Notes: generated by a model from the sequence alone, not told the origin. Counted from the stretch's first letter, positions 11,375-23,768 are shown. The stretch: 64,000 nt of DNA from Notolepis coatsorum (GCA_963971535.1 OZ020591.1:17408823-17472822), one strand, 5' to 3'. Made by a program: numbers and translations.

Positions 11375-12439
11375 AATGACTTTTTATAATCCATTGAGTT
11401 CTTGGACTGATTCCTGCTAGCAATGCCAGCAAATACCAGCCGCGCCCTGATTTCCTCTGAAGGTGACTATTTGTACTGGCAGCATGTACTACAGATTGAA
11501 TCAATTGACTGGTTAATGCTTTTCAGCTAAAAGATATATATATATATGTATATGCTATGTACTGTAGAAATACTATGCATGGAGATGTGTGTTGTTTGCG
11601 GGTTCCGGTGTCTCTGTGTCCAGACGGACTCTGTCTTATGTGGGACCTCGACCGTCTGAATCACTGCAGGGTTAGACGGTCGGTTCCGCTGACGGAGGAG
11701 GAGGAGGACAGGAGGGGCTGGGGCGTGCAAACAATGATTACGTGTTAGTACAGTGGTAATACTTATTAACAAAGTAGTAATACAACCGAGCTTTCAAATG
11801 AGCAGTATTACAAGTCCTTTCGTAAAATGATAATGATGATGATTGTAATAATAATAATATAATATGTTTATTATAGGCATATAAGAGTTCTCCTAGACAA
11901 TACATTCGGTTTATTTCAAACAAGAAGAGATTAACAACTCTTCATGATTACATTTCATATCAACTGGATATAACTAGACCAGTGACTTGAAGTAATCTAG
12001 ACAGAAATAGTAATTGACTCGAGAACTTGGCGAGTTTAGCACCTCGCCGGGGGATATCGAGCGGCCGCGGGTTTATATCTCGAGTACTTGATTGAGATAT
12101 ATAGAGGCGACCTGTAGCTTTTCATGGCGTCCCTTGGGTTAGGGCTGAGATCGGTAAGATAACAGCCAAAATAAAATAAACTAGAAATATTGAAAAAACG
12201 GAGAACAGAGCTTTAGAATACACCAGTCAAAGGATATTGATCTGTATGGCCCTCGGTGGAAAGCAGTGGCAAATTAAAGGCATCTGCATAGTGGGGGCAT
12301 TGCTGGTGGAGCGGTTGAGGCCGCAAAATTGGATTAAAGAAAAAAAAAAGTAAAGAAAACCCTCTCTCTAAAATGTCTGGCAGTTTAGAGAGACATCAGC
12401 GCAGCCATACAGGCTGGCAGCGCCGGCTAATAAGCTGGT

Positions 12440-13363
12440 GCTAACTGGATGGCTACCTGGCCCGAAGCTACGTGACACGCAGCCAAAACGGCCGTTCACA
12501 GGAATGCTAACTGGATGGCTACCTAGCCCAAAGCTACGTGACACGCAGCCAAAACGGCCGTTCACAGGAATGCTAACTGGATGGCTACCTAGCCCAAAGC
12601 TACGTGACACGCAGCCAAAACGGCCGTTCACAGGAATGCTAACTGGATGGCTACCTAGCCCAAAGCTACGTGACACGCAGCCAAAACGGCCGTTCACAGG
12701 AATGCTAACTGGATGGCTACCTAGCCCAAAGCTACGTGACACGCAGCCAAAACGGCCGTTCACAGGAATGCTAACTGGATGGCTACCTAGCCCAAAGCTA
12801 CGTGACACGCAGCCAAAACGGCCGTTCACAGGAATGCTAACTGGATGGCTACCTAGCCCAAAGCTACGTGACACGCAGCCAAAACGGCCGTTCACAGGAA
12901 TGCTAACTGGATGGCTACCTAGCCCAAAGCTACGTGACACGCAGCCAAAACGGCCGTTCACAGGAATGCTAACTGGATGGCTACCTAGCCCAAAGCTACG
13001 TGACACGCAGCCAAAACGGCCGTTCACAGGAATGCTAACTGGATGGCTACCTAGCCCAAAGCTACGTGACACGCAGCCAAAACGGCCGTTCACAGGAATG
13101 CTAACTGGATGGCTACCTAGCCCAAAGCTACGTGACACGCAGCCAAAACGGCCGTTCACAGGAATGCTAACTGGATGGCTACCTAGCCCAAAGCTACGTG
13201 ACACGCAGCCAAAACGGCCGTTCACAGGAATGCTAACTGGATGGCTACCTAGCCCAAAGCTACGTGACACGCAGCCAAAACGGCCGTTCACAGGAATGCT
13301 AACTGGATGGCTACCTAGCCCAAAGCTACGTGACACGCAGCCAAAACGGCCGTTCACAGGACT
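12440..13363 (+). repeat. 14 x 66-bp tandem repeat in the LTR element leader
   Basis: Fourteen head-to-tail 66-bp units (beginning gctaactggatggctacct) that are nearly identical; the first differs at a few bases. Because 66 is a multiple of three, each strand reads as an uninterrupted 22-residue peptide repeat (plus: MLTGWLPSPKLRDTQ...; minus: NGRFGCVSRSFGLGS...). No family is recognised for either peptide, and being open in both directions points to a simple consequence of repeat structure. There are no spacers, so this is not CRISPR. Confidence 0.95.
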
Positions 13364-13434
13364 GCAGGCTAACTAGCCACAAGCTACCTAGCTCACCACA
13401 GGCTAACAAAGCCAGGAGCTAACAGCAGGCTAAA

Positions 13435-13812
13435 TAGCCGGAGCTAGCAACCAACGCTAGCTCAAGAGAAGCTAGCACAAGAAAAGCTAGCACAGCAGAC
13501 GCTAGCTCAGAAGAAGATGGCACAGAAGGAGTTAGCTCAAGAGAAGCTAGCACAACAGATGCTAGCACATCAGACGCTAGCTCAAGAGGAGCTAGCACAA
13601 CAGATGCTAGCACATCTGATGCTAGCTCAAGAGAAGCTAGCACAACAGATGCTAGCACGGAAGACGCTAGCACAGCAGATGCTAGTACAAGAGACGCTAG
13701 CTCAGGAGGAGCTGACGCAGCTGATGCTAGCTCAAGAGAAGCTAGCACAAGAAATGCTAGCACGGAAGACGCTAGCACAACAGATGCTAGAGACGCTAGC
13801 TCAGGAGGAGCT
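13435..13812. repeat. GCTAGC-rich short tandem array
   Basis: Degenerate ~15-bp units such as gctagcacaacagat and gctagctcaagag repeated about 25 times. It reads as QxxLAQxxLAQ-type repeats on the plus strand and LASxxLAS on the minus strand. It lies at the start of the gag-like region. Confidence 0.85.
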
Positions 13813-15974
13813 GGCGTACAGAAACCGGACAGTCTGTCCCTCGGGAACACCAAGGGAAGCAGTGAGTCACTCAGACCAGAGGGCTCAAATTACGTGGCCC
13901 CGGTCAGGACAAGGAAGGATATATGAGGAAACAGGCCGAACACTGCCTGCTCCCACTTCCATGTATATGGATAAGAGGGCTCCGCCCTCAATGAGAGCCC
14001 CCTCTGGACACGAAATGGGAGAATATACACTCAGGGGACACCTCCCGACACTGGGGGGATCAACCACACCAGGGCGAGATCACTCCCTGCAGTGCATAAG
14101 CCCAGGACCACGTGTTCACGAGGAAGTGAGGCAAGCGAGAGCAACCTATATATCTCCCCGTGGTGAACACTCAGGGGTGAGAGTGACATCTACAAGGTCT
14201 CACAGACAATCACCAAACATAACAGTCACTAACTACCCAGTCTGGACCGATAACTCTGATACACCATGGTCAATCCTCACCTTCACTGGACCGTCATTGA
14301 CGAACTATGGTAGATGGGAAACAAGCATGGTAACGGCAGGAGGCTCTTACTACCGGAACCTGAGGAAACAGGTAATGGAAAAAAGGACCAAAAAGCCCCT
14401 GAAACCAGGCAAGGCAGTAATCACAGAGTGTGATTATGAGGTGTTTCACGCGGAGAAAATTGTCCATGTGACACTAAGCCAAGACCAATACAAGGAGATA
14501 AAGTCCTCACACATAAACTGGGACAGACTGGTATCCCGTATAAAGGAACTACTGCAGAAAAGGGAAATCTATGCTGGCCATGGTACTAAGGACATGCCCT
14601 ACCGACTAGCCATAAACCTGATGTGGGGCAGGTCTTGAGGATATGGCCAAAGAGGCATATGGTTGGGGAAAGCCGTAATCAGCGCGATCTCAAGCCTAAG
14701 GAGTGCAGGGCACACGGAGATCCGTCTCATGGTGGAACCTAGGGACCATGAGGCAATAACCCTGGCCGTGGATAGAGCCGGGGAGGGTGAGGAAGACGAG
14801 GACGATGAGCCTGCATTGGTACCTCTCACTCCCCCTCAGAACCCTAAGGGGTCGGGACCCGTACCGAGGAAAGAAAGGTCCAACTCCCAGAACTCCTCCC
14901 GAGCAGCGGAGAGAGGGAGATCATCCACACCCAGGAGACCGACAGTACAGTTCGAACCTGAAAAGGCGGAACCTGCGCAATCTCAGGCCAGGAGTATCCA
15001 TAGACTTCTAGGCCGTCCCCCGGAGTCAGGGGACGACCCAGCAAGTAGTGAACAGGAGTATACTGATCGAGATCAGGACTCAGGAATGGAGGGAGACCGG
15101 GATAGGTCAAGCTCCAGAGCATCCTCCAGGTCTTCATCTCGATCAAGATCTAGGGAGAGAGTTCGGTACCCGAGGGGCGAACCTCCTAGACCTCGAAACA
15201 AGAGAGCGAAACCGGTCAAACTGAGACCTATAGGCAAGGGGCCTACTCTGAAAGGCACCACCTTTCAGTCACCCTCGGGCTTGACCTGGAGCTCAGGATT
15301 GGAGGACGTCTCCGAAGAGAGTGAAGGAGACTTGGAAGGAAAGGAAACAGGGGATATTAGCCCAATCTCCCGGAGACATTTACCGACCGAGAGGAAAGAG
15401 TTCACATACAGGCAGGAGTCTGCATGACAGCACCCAATATGGAGAAAGCAACAAAGCACAAGAATTGTTAAGCAAAACCCAAGTGCTCAAAAAACTAGCC
15501 CCAGAAATGCTTCGGGGGGAGACCCAGGCTGCTTATATCCATAAGTGTGCTCAGATTTTCCATGGGTCACCTCTCTATGATGACCCGGAGGCCGCTCGCA
15601 TTTTGAGACACCTCAAAGGACTGGAGGTCCCCGAAGGGGCTTCAATGGCCCAAATGATGGAAATGGAAGTAAGAATCCCCGGTCAAGATCCAGGGGAAAA
15701 TATGGTGGAGAAACTAATCCCACAGGTGCGAGACGGGAGCTTGTCTCTCACTGTTGCAGCAGAATCAGTCATACGTGGAACACCTAGGCAAAGATCAGGC
15801 TTACTGCTTGAAAAGCTATTCATAGGTGTACCAGGGGGTAACCGTCTTGCAGCCAAATGCGCAGCATGGTCCCGAGACCAGTTACGGACGGAATGCATGC
15901 TGTATGACCAAGTCAAAATGCTTTCTCAACACAAATACTGTAAAGATGTCCGTCTTTTCTCTAAACCAGAGTAA
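13517..15974 (+). pseudogene. gag-like region of the LTR element (fossil)
   Basis: Three open stretches in different frames (13517-14638, 14663-15427, 15321-15974) lie where gag is expected. Features include an acidic run (GEEDEDDE), an S/R-rich tract (SSRASSRSSSRSRSRERVR) resembling the basic nucleic-acid-binding tails of some retroviral Gag proteins, and a conserved-looking globular stretch (KKLAPEMLRGETQAAYIHKC...) that may be capsid. No CCHC knuckle is seen. The call rests on position and composition, not on a recognised family. Treated as a broken fossil with a few interruptions. Confidence 0.5.
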
Positions 15975-16816
15975 AGAGGACGAAAGAATTTGTAATCCAT
16001 TTCATGCAAAGGGGATTTCCTGACAGCTACCATCTGGTAGGTTAGCACCTGTACCGACCATATCAGCTGCGTGGGATGTACACTCACCAGCGCCTATGGA
16101 TAAAAATTGAGACTCTGCAAACTCTCATCAAGCTTAGCACCTTGACGCGGGGGGACAGAGCGAGCATCAGGGTCTCTATATCCGACGGGGGCCTATCAGA
16201 TTTGTGGGGACTCGGAAGCTTCAGCATACAGGACGCTGTAGTGCTTGGGCGGCCGAGTCACTGGTTTATAGGTCTGTCAAAACGGATTGGAGGTTCTGGG
16301 GCTTAGAACATCCGTGAGTTGGGCTTTATGCTAATTGAATAGGTATCAAAAGCCGAAAGAATATGAACTGAAATAACTGCGGTCAGGGGCCTCTGGAGTA
16401 AAATTTATTACAGATTTGAGTTAAAACCTTACTCAAGTGTGATCTTATCAGCAAGCAATCCTCTCCAACCAAGACTCCTCCTAAGTGCTCGAGATCTGGA
16501 ACAATGAGTGACGTAGAGGTCTGCAAAGCGCAGCAGACAGCCTAAGAGGTAAAAAATCGATCAGGAACAAGAGAGGGTTCATAAGAAACCACTTGAAGTG
16601 GCGTTTACTCGCGACGAACAGGGCTAGGGAGCCCTAAAGTCACTTGAACTTGAAGTAACTAAATGCTTACTTAAAGTCAGAACTTAAGTAGAAAAAAACT
16701 CTACTTTGTGAATAGCAGGCTGAAATAGCCATTGCGAGCAGGCTGAAATAGCCATTGCGAATAGGAGCGAATAGCAGGCTAACTAGCCATTGCTAACAGG
16801 ACGAGGCTACTCACAT

Positions 16817-16975
16817 GATCAGACAGGTATATGATAACCTTGGACATGCCGGAAGTAAGAGGATGTTGGTATACCTGAGAACTAACAACATTCTCATACC
16901 TAAAGCCAAACAAAGAGCGATAACAGTCCGAAAGGCCTGTGAACAATGTGCGCTGGTAAAGGTGCGCTGGTAAAA
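16817..16975 (+). pseudogene. Integrase zinc-domain-like remnant (fossil)
   Basis: About 45 residues readable as VYDNLGHAG, then SKRMLVYLR, then KACEQC, compatible with the H2C2 zinc-binding N-terminus of LTR-element integrases. It is the only trace of pol seen in this element. Confidence 0.4.
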
Positions 16976-17019
16976 GGGACAAAACCTGAACCAGTGCCAC
17001 ACTCTTAGACGGGGGGGGC

Positions 17020-17150
17020 TGTCCCCCGGAGTCAGTGGACGACGCAGCGAATGGCAAGAAGGAATATACTGACTCAGACTCAGGTCAGAACTCGGAAATG
17101 GAGGAAGACCGGGATAGGTCAAGCTCCAGAGCATCCTCAAGGTCCTCATC
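17020..17150 (+). repeat. Second copy of part of the gag-like region
   Basis: Closely repeats 15010-15140 (cccccggagtcag, then gggataggtcaagctccag, then gcatcctc), followed by a 10-bp-scale CCCAGACCT tandem run. It is an internal duplication within the LTR element. Confidence 0.7.
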
Positions 17151-17751
17151 TAGACCTCCCAGACCTCCCAGACCTCCCAGACCTCCCAGACCTCCTAGAC
17201 CGGACAGAGAGACATCGGCCTGGACCCAGGTTACAGGGCGACGAGAGCCCTGAATGGACCTGAAAGAGAGAAAAGAAATGAGTCCTCTGTGGACTGTATC
17301 TGTGATGTCCTGCGAGGCCTACGGACAGGGTCACACGACCAGGCCAACCACCCTTCAATAAAGGAATGCTGCTACAATTCTCGGGGACCCGTGGGGTCGC
17401 CCGAGAAGTGACAATTCAACCTACCTCAAACTATGGGAGAGATCCAAGAGGTCAGAGGGGGTGACCCCAAGATGACCAAGACGACAACAACCTGGGTGCA
17501 TCGGCCGGGAACAACAGATGCAAGTCTTCCCGCCGGATACCAAGCAACAACGTGACCCCTATCCTGTCGAGCCGTCCAGCCAGGGAACAACAGATGCAAG
17601 TCTTCCCGCCGGCTACCAGGGTAACAAGGTACCAAGATGGCAGAGGGGGTGTGGAGAGTCACCGCCACGTGACCCCACAATCGCCATCTCGTCCCCCAGT
17701 ACAGACGCTATTAAGACAATGGAAAATGACCGACCAGGATGACAGAGGGGG

Positions 17752-19612
17752 TGTAAAGTGTCACAGCCAACTAAGTGACACTGGGTAGTATGACATCCTG
17801 ATCTTATATATGATTATGGGGAATGTCTGTAGATTCTTCCTGGACAATGGAATAGAAACACGTTATGTGTAAACACATGTTAAGTGCCACAAGTCAACGA
17901 GTGTTCTTGTGTTTGTTGTGTATGATTGGAGCTATGTATGTGACCTGTATATCTGTGGCCCTGAGTTAAGAGCAGGCCCGAGCTGAGAGCAAGTCGGCAC
18001 AGTTTAACCCTGTCCTGTCTGCATAGAATAAAACCAATGATTGGTACAGGTGTATTGTATATTTATATATATATACAATATATACAATGCAATATACAAT
18101 ATATATTGTAGGTTGTATATAGTACAGGTATATTGTGTATTGTAGGAACACAGGCCAGTTATCCCCTCTCAATAATGACTACAGCCCAGAGGAATGTACG
18201 GGGGCCTCTCTGCTCCAGAAGGGACTTTCCACAGCAGAGACAAAGGGAGGAGTGAATCTCTGCCTACAAGAGTTAACCCTTTATACATTATAATACAAAA
18301 ATATACATACATATTATACTTTAAACTACAAAATACATATATGATGTGTGATCAATCAGTGTATCTGTATATATCTGAAGTATGTGTTGGGCTAGGTAAG
18401 ATATATTACGGCAGTCTGCCTCGTCCTCGTCTCAGAACGACAGAGGCCCATGGAGGAAGAAGGGGAGTCAGGAAGTTAACCCTTACAGTGAGGAAGCAGA
18501 ACAGACATGCTCTGTTCCAGCAAAAATGTTACAATTACTTTTCAAGTTACGGCCCAGTGGAGTAGGATGGGAGGAGAGCTAGTCCCTACGTATTGTGCGT
18601 TGACTGGCTAGTAAAATTGCATCACCGTATCTGAACCAATGACAAAGAGATGTTGAATTCCTTTATAAAGGCTAACTCACTTCCTCTCAGGCAGATTTTG
18701 AAGATTTTACCATTGTGTTACTTTGGAAGACAAGATGCAGGTTTTGGCTTTGGCAGGCACAAGCCGAGATTAAGAGATGACATGTTTTGTTTTATATAAT
18801 CTTTTAAACTGTAATGGATATTTCCAATACAGTCTTTTTCTGTAACTTCATTGAAATAAAAATGACTTTTTATAATCCATTGAGTTCTTGGACTGATTCC
18901 TGCCAGCAATGCCAGCAAATACCAGCCGCGCCCTGATTTCCTCTGAAGGTGACTATTTGTACTGGCAGCATGTACTACAGATTGAATCAATTGACTGGTT
19001 AATGCTTTTCAGCTAAAAGATATATATATATATATGTATATGCTATGTACTGTAGAAATACTATGCATGGAGATGTGTGTTGTTTGCGGGTTCCGGTGTC
19101 TCTGTGTCCAGACGGACTCTGTCTTATGTGGGACCTCGACCGTCTGAATCACTGCAGGGTTAGACGGTCGGTTCCGCTGACGGAGGAGGAGGAGGACAGG
19201 AGGGGCTGGGGCGTGCAAACAATGATTACGTGTTAGTACAGTGGTAATACTTATTAACAAAGTAGTAATACAACCGAGCTTTCAAATGAGCAGTATTACA
19301 AGTCCTTTCGTAAAATGATAATGATGATGATTGTAATAATAATAATATAATATGTTTATTATAGGCATATAAGAGTTCTCCTAGACAATACATTCGGTTT
19401 ATTTCAAACAAGAAGAGATTAACAACTCTTCATGATTACATTTCATATCAACTGGATATAACTAGACCAGTGACTTGAAGTAATCTAGACAGAAATAGTA
19501 ATTGACTCGAGAACTTGGCGAGTTTAGCACCTCGCCGGGGGATATCGAGCGGCCGCGGGTTTATATCTCGAGTAGGTGATTGAGATATATAGAGGCGACC
19601 TGTAGCTTTTCA
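17752..19612 (+). repeat. Right LTR of the 9.4-kb element
   Basis: 1861 bp, almost identical to 10251-12124. The host sequence resumes with ataacatacacgg, continuing the split LINE 3' UTR. Confidence 0.92.
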
Positions 19613-20460
19613 ATAACATACACGGCATACAGATAGACAGTACTGCTACATCTATACATTTAGACATACCAGATTTGCAAATACAGTACTGTTTGTGATA
19701 CAAAAAGGGAGTATATACATTTGACGTAGAAACTGTACATTGGAGGAGGTTTGGTAGGTGGGGTGGGGGGAACTGTACACTGGAGGTGGTTGGGTGGGTG
19801 GGGTGAGGGTGGGGGGTTGGGTAGGCGGGGTGGGGGAAATTGTACAACTGTACAAGCAAAAATGTACATTGGAATATCGACGAAACCATACTTGGTTCCA
19901 AGAGGAGGGTCTTGTGTATTCTTGGGTTAGGTCATTTACTGTACATTGGAGGGGGTTGGGTTAGGACATTTACAGGGGCCAGTTTCGAATTTCAGTCTCC
20001 TGTAGGTGTTCTTTGAGAGTGGTTTTGAAAGTGGGTAGTGATTCACATTCCTTTACAGCTTTGGGTAGGGCGTTCCACATTGATGTGGCATAATTGCGAA
20101 ACGTGTTTAATCCCTTGTTTGAGCCGAATCTGGGTTTAACATGATTTGTTGAGCTCCCTCTGGTGTTGTGGTCGTGGTATTCACTGACCTTTGGGAAGTA
20201 TTTTGACATGTACATGGGTACCTTAGTCGTATAGTGTATCTTGTAGACCAGGCCCATTGCAAGTTGCTGTACTCTGTAGTCTACTCTAAGCCATCCTAGG
20301 TAGCCAAAGTGGGCAGGGGTGAGGTGGGTTCTAGGAGTACGGTCAAGCAGTAGTCTGACCAGTTTGTTTTGTGATGTTTGTAATCTTGTTTTTAGCGCCT
20401 TTGAGGTGCTTTGGTACCGTGAGGTGCAAGCACAGTCGTGTGTAATCGCAGTGTTACCAT
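19613..20460 (-). mobile_element. 3' end of CAAT-tailed LINE, part 2
   Basis: Continues the copy begun at 10084: 3' UTR with its C-rich minisatellite (19727-19960), then the last part of ORF2. The open frame 20257-19970 reads MGLVYKIHYTTKVPM ... WNALPKAVKECESLP, matching the C-terminus of the fuller copy at 38185-38470. It is 5' truncated at the (AT)n run. Confidence 0.87.

Positions 20461-20496
<36 letters not shown>
20461..20496. repeat. (AT)n microsatellite
   Basis: About 17 AT dinucleotides at the truncated end of the LINE copy and the edge of the next small element. Confidence 0.9.
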
Positions 20497-20499
<3 letters not shown>

Positions 20500-20909
20500 T
20501 GCTGTCAATAGATTAAAAATAATTAACTAATTAATCTCACAATTTTCTGTAATTAATCTAGATTAAAAATAACATTTTTCTACTTAAGACCGAAGCTTGT
20601 AACAGATATTTACTTGAGTAAAACCATGGAATTAATGTAAAAAACACAAAGAAAGTATATTTAGAGGACTAGATTTTAGAAGACTATTTTAATAGCTTTC
20701 TTTGAATACAGTTTCTCTCCTGTGAAATACAAATGTTCAACAAAACCTCAGCTAGACCTCTTTCTTATATCCGAACAAGCAAATATACTGCTGAAAGTTC
20801 AGAACGTTGAAGATTTTTCACTCCATAGATTAATCTAGATTAATTTATTTTATGCTTTAAATAATTAAAATTAATCTCAAAAGTTAAAGCATTAATTTTG
20901 ACAGCCCTA
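20497..20909. mobile_element. Small hAT-type element
   Basis: 413 bp with inverted ends tagtgctgtcaa / ttgacagcccta and AT-rich interior containing repeated attaatctagattaa. It is flanked by AT repeats, so the target duplication (tatatat-type) is uninformative. Confidence 0.75.
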
Positions 20910-20927
20910 ATATATATCTAATATTAT

Positions 20928-21305
20928 TAGGGCTGACCTTAGAATTTTTTTTGGAATTCGAAGCTTCGGGGCCGAGATTCGATTTTAATTCGAAGCTTCG
21001 AGATTAAATCTTTTTTTTTTATTTTAATTTATTTATTTTTTTTATTTATTTTTTTTATGTTGTGGGACTTGTACAGCACTTTGTTCAACTTTGTCAGTGC
21101 TGTAAATTTTAAACCTTTTTAAATCTTAGACAAACAAAACACTTTGCTTTCATGAAATATTGTAAGCAGTAATTTGAGGCTTTATAAAAACAGCACAATG
21201 AACACAAATCTGTCAGTGCCGAGTCCGACCTCATCTTAAATAACAAACTGCATTGCTTGTTGTAGTTAACAGAGAGGCAGAGTTGATTTTGCACACAAAA
21301 CATTT

Positions 21306-21362
<57 letters not shown>

Positions 21363-21450
21363 TTTTTAATAAGCGAATTTTCTTTTCATATTCGAATCCC
21401 ATGCCCATCGAACGAAGCTTCGAAGCTTCGAAGTATTTAAGACAGGCCTA
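20928..21450. mobile_element. Small hAT-type element, complete ends
   Basis: 523 bp, ends tagggctgacctta / taagacaggccta, with a perfect 8-bp target duplication aatattat at 20920-20927 and 21451-21458. The interior holds subterminal cgaagcttcga repeats and an (AT)n run at 21308-21360. It is non-coding. Confidence 0.88.
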
Positions 21451-21458
21451 AATATTAT

Positions 21459-21725
21459 GATTGATTGATTGAAATTTGTATTAACAGATTGCAGAATGGG
21501 TACAATACATTGAGCTGTACTGTATTGTACCCATTCTGCAATCCGTTAATAAGTACAGTTCAATACACACAATTGTTAAAGGGATGCAGACCAGAGAAAG
21601 ACTTTCGTCTTTCAGGGTCCCCCATTTTCAATTCATCATGACATTTATGTAATACATGACATACATACAGATATACTGTTACATCCAGACATTTATGACA
21701 TAAAAGATATACAAATATACAGTAC
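21459..21725 (-). mobile_element. 3' end of CAAT-tailed LINE, part 1 (split by BEL/Pao element)
   Basis: Reverse-complement CAAT tail followed by LINE 3' UTR. Unusually, the first ~70 bp are inverted and duplicated: cagattgcagaatgggtaca is followed within 60 bp by its near reverse complement. The copy resumes at 31986. Confidence 0.82.
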
Positions 21726-22139
21726 TGTAAATAACCCCAAGAATGGTTTATAATTTTTTGATTAATTACCTGCGTAATATTTGTGTTTAGGAAATTTACA
21801 TTTACTTTTATATATAAGAATATCCAGAACTTTTTTGTTATTAGAATTGATAGAAGCCTATGTGTGTGTGTGACTTTAATTTATGTAAATCCATGTTGCA
21901 GTGTTGCGAGGCAACAGTGTTATTTATCGCTGTCACTTGCTTTTGTTGACAGTTTGACAGTGCATTGCGAGAGAAGGAATACGCAACAAGGTTTAATGGA
22001 CCCGTATGAGGCCATATCTCTTACGGTGGGAATGTTATTGTTTTAAAAAGGAATGTAAAACGATGTAAAACGATAAATAAAACAGTGATTATACCATCAG
22101 TACGTTTAGAAGCCACTCAATATACGGGGATCCGTTACA
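21726..22139 (+). repeat. Left LTR of the older BEL/Pao element
   Basis: 414 bp, aligns with 31606-31985 with scattered base changes and small indels. It contains aataaa near its end and ends TTACA. Confidence 0.88.
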
Positions 22140-22286
22140 GTAAGAGATTCACCTCTCCAACCGGCAATCAACCGGCTGCTCTCTAACGGAGATTACAACC
22201 AACCGTCTACTCTTTAACGGAGATTACAACGAAAACGACTTCTATGAATAAAAGGACATTACGGATCTAAAGGAACACTTTTATGG

Positions 22287-23398
22287 ATGGACAGGACTAC
22301 TTTTACGGACAAAAGGGATCAGAGCAGCGTTGAGTTGATCAAAGGAGCAACGGAAAAAGTCAAAGAAATGGAAGGATCCGGTGCTATTTTGCGCAACAAG
22401 GATATTATGGAACAACAGATTGAAATTCGCCAAAAGGTAGGAGCAATTCAAAAATACAGAGAAATGCCTGAAATAGAACAAGCTGTCAGACAAGAAGAAA
22501 AAGGGACATTGCAAAACAAGGAAGATAATGATGCAGATGTAGTTAGGCTGTCAGAAAGAGTGCGAATCCCAACGGAAAAAATGCTAGTTTACCGTGAAGA
22601 TGAACAGAACAAACGGGAAAAGAGACTTTCTAGTCTTTATGAACAATGGAAAGCCCAAGCACGTGAAACACGGCAAGACCTAAAATCTGACATAACAGAT
22701 CATCAATTAGCACACCTTGCAGACAATTTGGAAAAAAGGAAATTTGACATCATGAAATGATATGATGAAGTGAGAGTCCACGGCACGCCTGACACTGAGC
22801 TAAGGCGCAAAGTTGATGCTTGTGCAGCAGCAACAAGTGACATTTTCAAAATACTGAATGAGAGACTGACTGGTGTAAATGGAGAACACGATGCAGAACA
22901 TGAAGGACAGCGCTTGCGTGAGCCAAGTAAGCCTCACTATGCCCGGTCCATTTTTAGTTCCTCTGCTTCAGAACTGTCTGGCAGTCATTGTTCCATACAC
23001 TCAAATGTTGCAGCCAAGCGAGCAGAAGCAGCGGCAGAGTTAGGTGCAAAGGAGGCTGAATATAAGATGCTATTGGAGGAAAAGAGACAAAAGGAAAAAA
23101 TCTGAGCTTTAGAGGAAGAACACAGGAAGGAATTGGATGAACACAAGGCCGAATTGGAAAGATTACAAGTTGAAAAAGACTTAAAGGCTGCCCAAGCAAG
23201 ATTTGAAGTTTACAACAGAGAAATGAAAGAGGAGTCTGATGTTCGGTCTGCCCATGTCGCTCTGCCATTCAGCTCCAACCCCCCTGCAACAATGCACCCT
23301 TGCATAGCTGCCCCTCCATCTCCTCCTGTTGATGTAATTTGCCTAGCACAGGCTATCCAGGACAGCATTGCTATTAACAGACTTCCAATGCCAGAGCC
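22287..23398 (+). pseudogene. BEL/Pao gag N-terminal region (fossil)
   Basis: Strongly charged, coiled-coil-like open stretches (22287-22760, 22770-23105, 23133 onward) rich in E, K, Q and R, as in the N-terminal part of BEL/Pao gag. It leads into MPEP, the usual approach to the DUF1759-like core, which resumes after the solo LTR at 25431. Broken. Confidence 0.65.
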
Positions 23399-23768
23399 TG
23401 TCACGTACGTGGGTTGTGCATTATCATTATTGCCATATATTTTAACACCATGTAACATCAGGGTAATATATTATTTGTGTTGTTTTCTATGTGTGATGTT
23501 GTGTCATCTCCTAATCGCCTGTTTCTGTTCCGCAGATGCCACTCATCTCCCTGATTGGATTGGTTGCATCTGATTGGTGCACCTTCGGACAGGCAGTGGA
23601 GATGGGTGGTTAATAGAGTGGGAGGTGACACACATCGGGGCGCCTCATTGAATCACTGCCACCGACCAGAGTGGAGTGTGGAGGTGGCCGCTATTTGCCA
23701 CTATTGAGTGGATACTTTTGTAACCATTAACCACTGTGTGTGGGCAATCTTATTGTGTTGGTCTTATC

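Larger units (their letters stand above)
10251..12124 (+). repeat. Left LTR of the 9.4-kb element
   Basis: 1874 bp, TGTAAAG...TTTCA. Core promoter and poly(A) signals are visible: TATAAA at 11178 and AATAAA at 11369, about 190 bp apart. This suggests a U3 of about 0.95 kb and a long U5. It matches 17752-19612 almost base for base. Confidence 0.92.
10251..19612 (+). mobile_element. LTR retroelement with 1.87-kb LTRs, retrovirus-like, broken
   Basis: A 9.36-kb element bounded by two long direct repeats that start TG and end CA, inserted into a LINE 3' UTR. The internal region begins right after LTR 1 with tggcgtcccttgggttaggg, a plausible primer-binding segment. It then carries a 66-bp repeat array, a GCTAGC-rich array, gag-like open stretches, a short integrase-type zinc segment, and a purine-rich tract (cagaggggg) before LTR 2. 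No reverse transcriptase is recognisable, so it is broken in several places and depends on a relative for movement. The LTRs differ by only about half a dozen bases plus two small indels, so it is young. ataaca occurs at both outer flanks but is set back about 15 bp on the left. Family uncertain. Confidence 0.88.

Noticed and set aside
12040-12090. Polylinker-like string of sites (gatatc, gcggccgc, ctcgag) suggesting vector contamination
   Set aside because: The same string is at the equivalent place in the other LTR (about 19540-19580), so it is part of the element.
12368-13376. Two long proteins of 312 and 329 codons, one on each strand
   Set aside because: Both are by-products of a 66-bp tandem unit without stops; no non-repeat protein features, and both strands cannot reasonably code.
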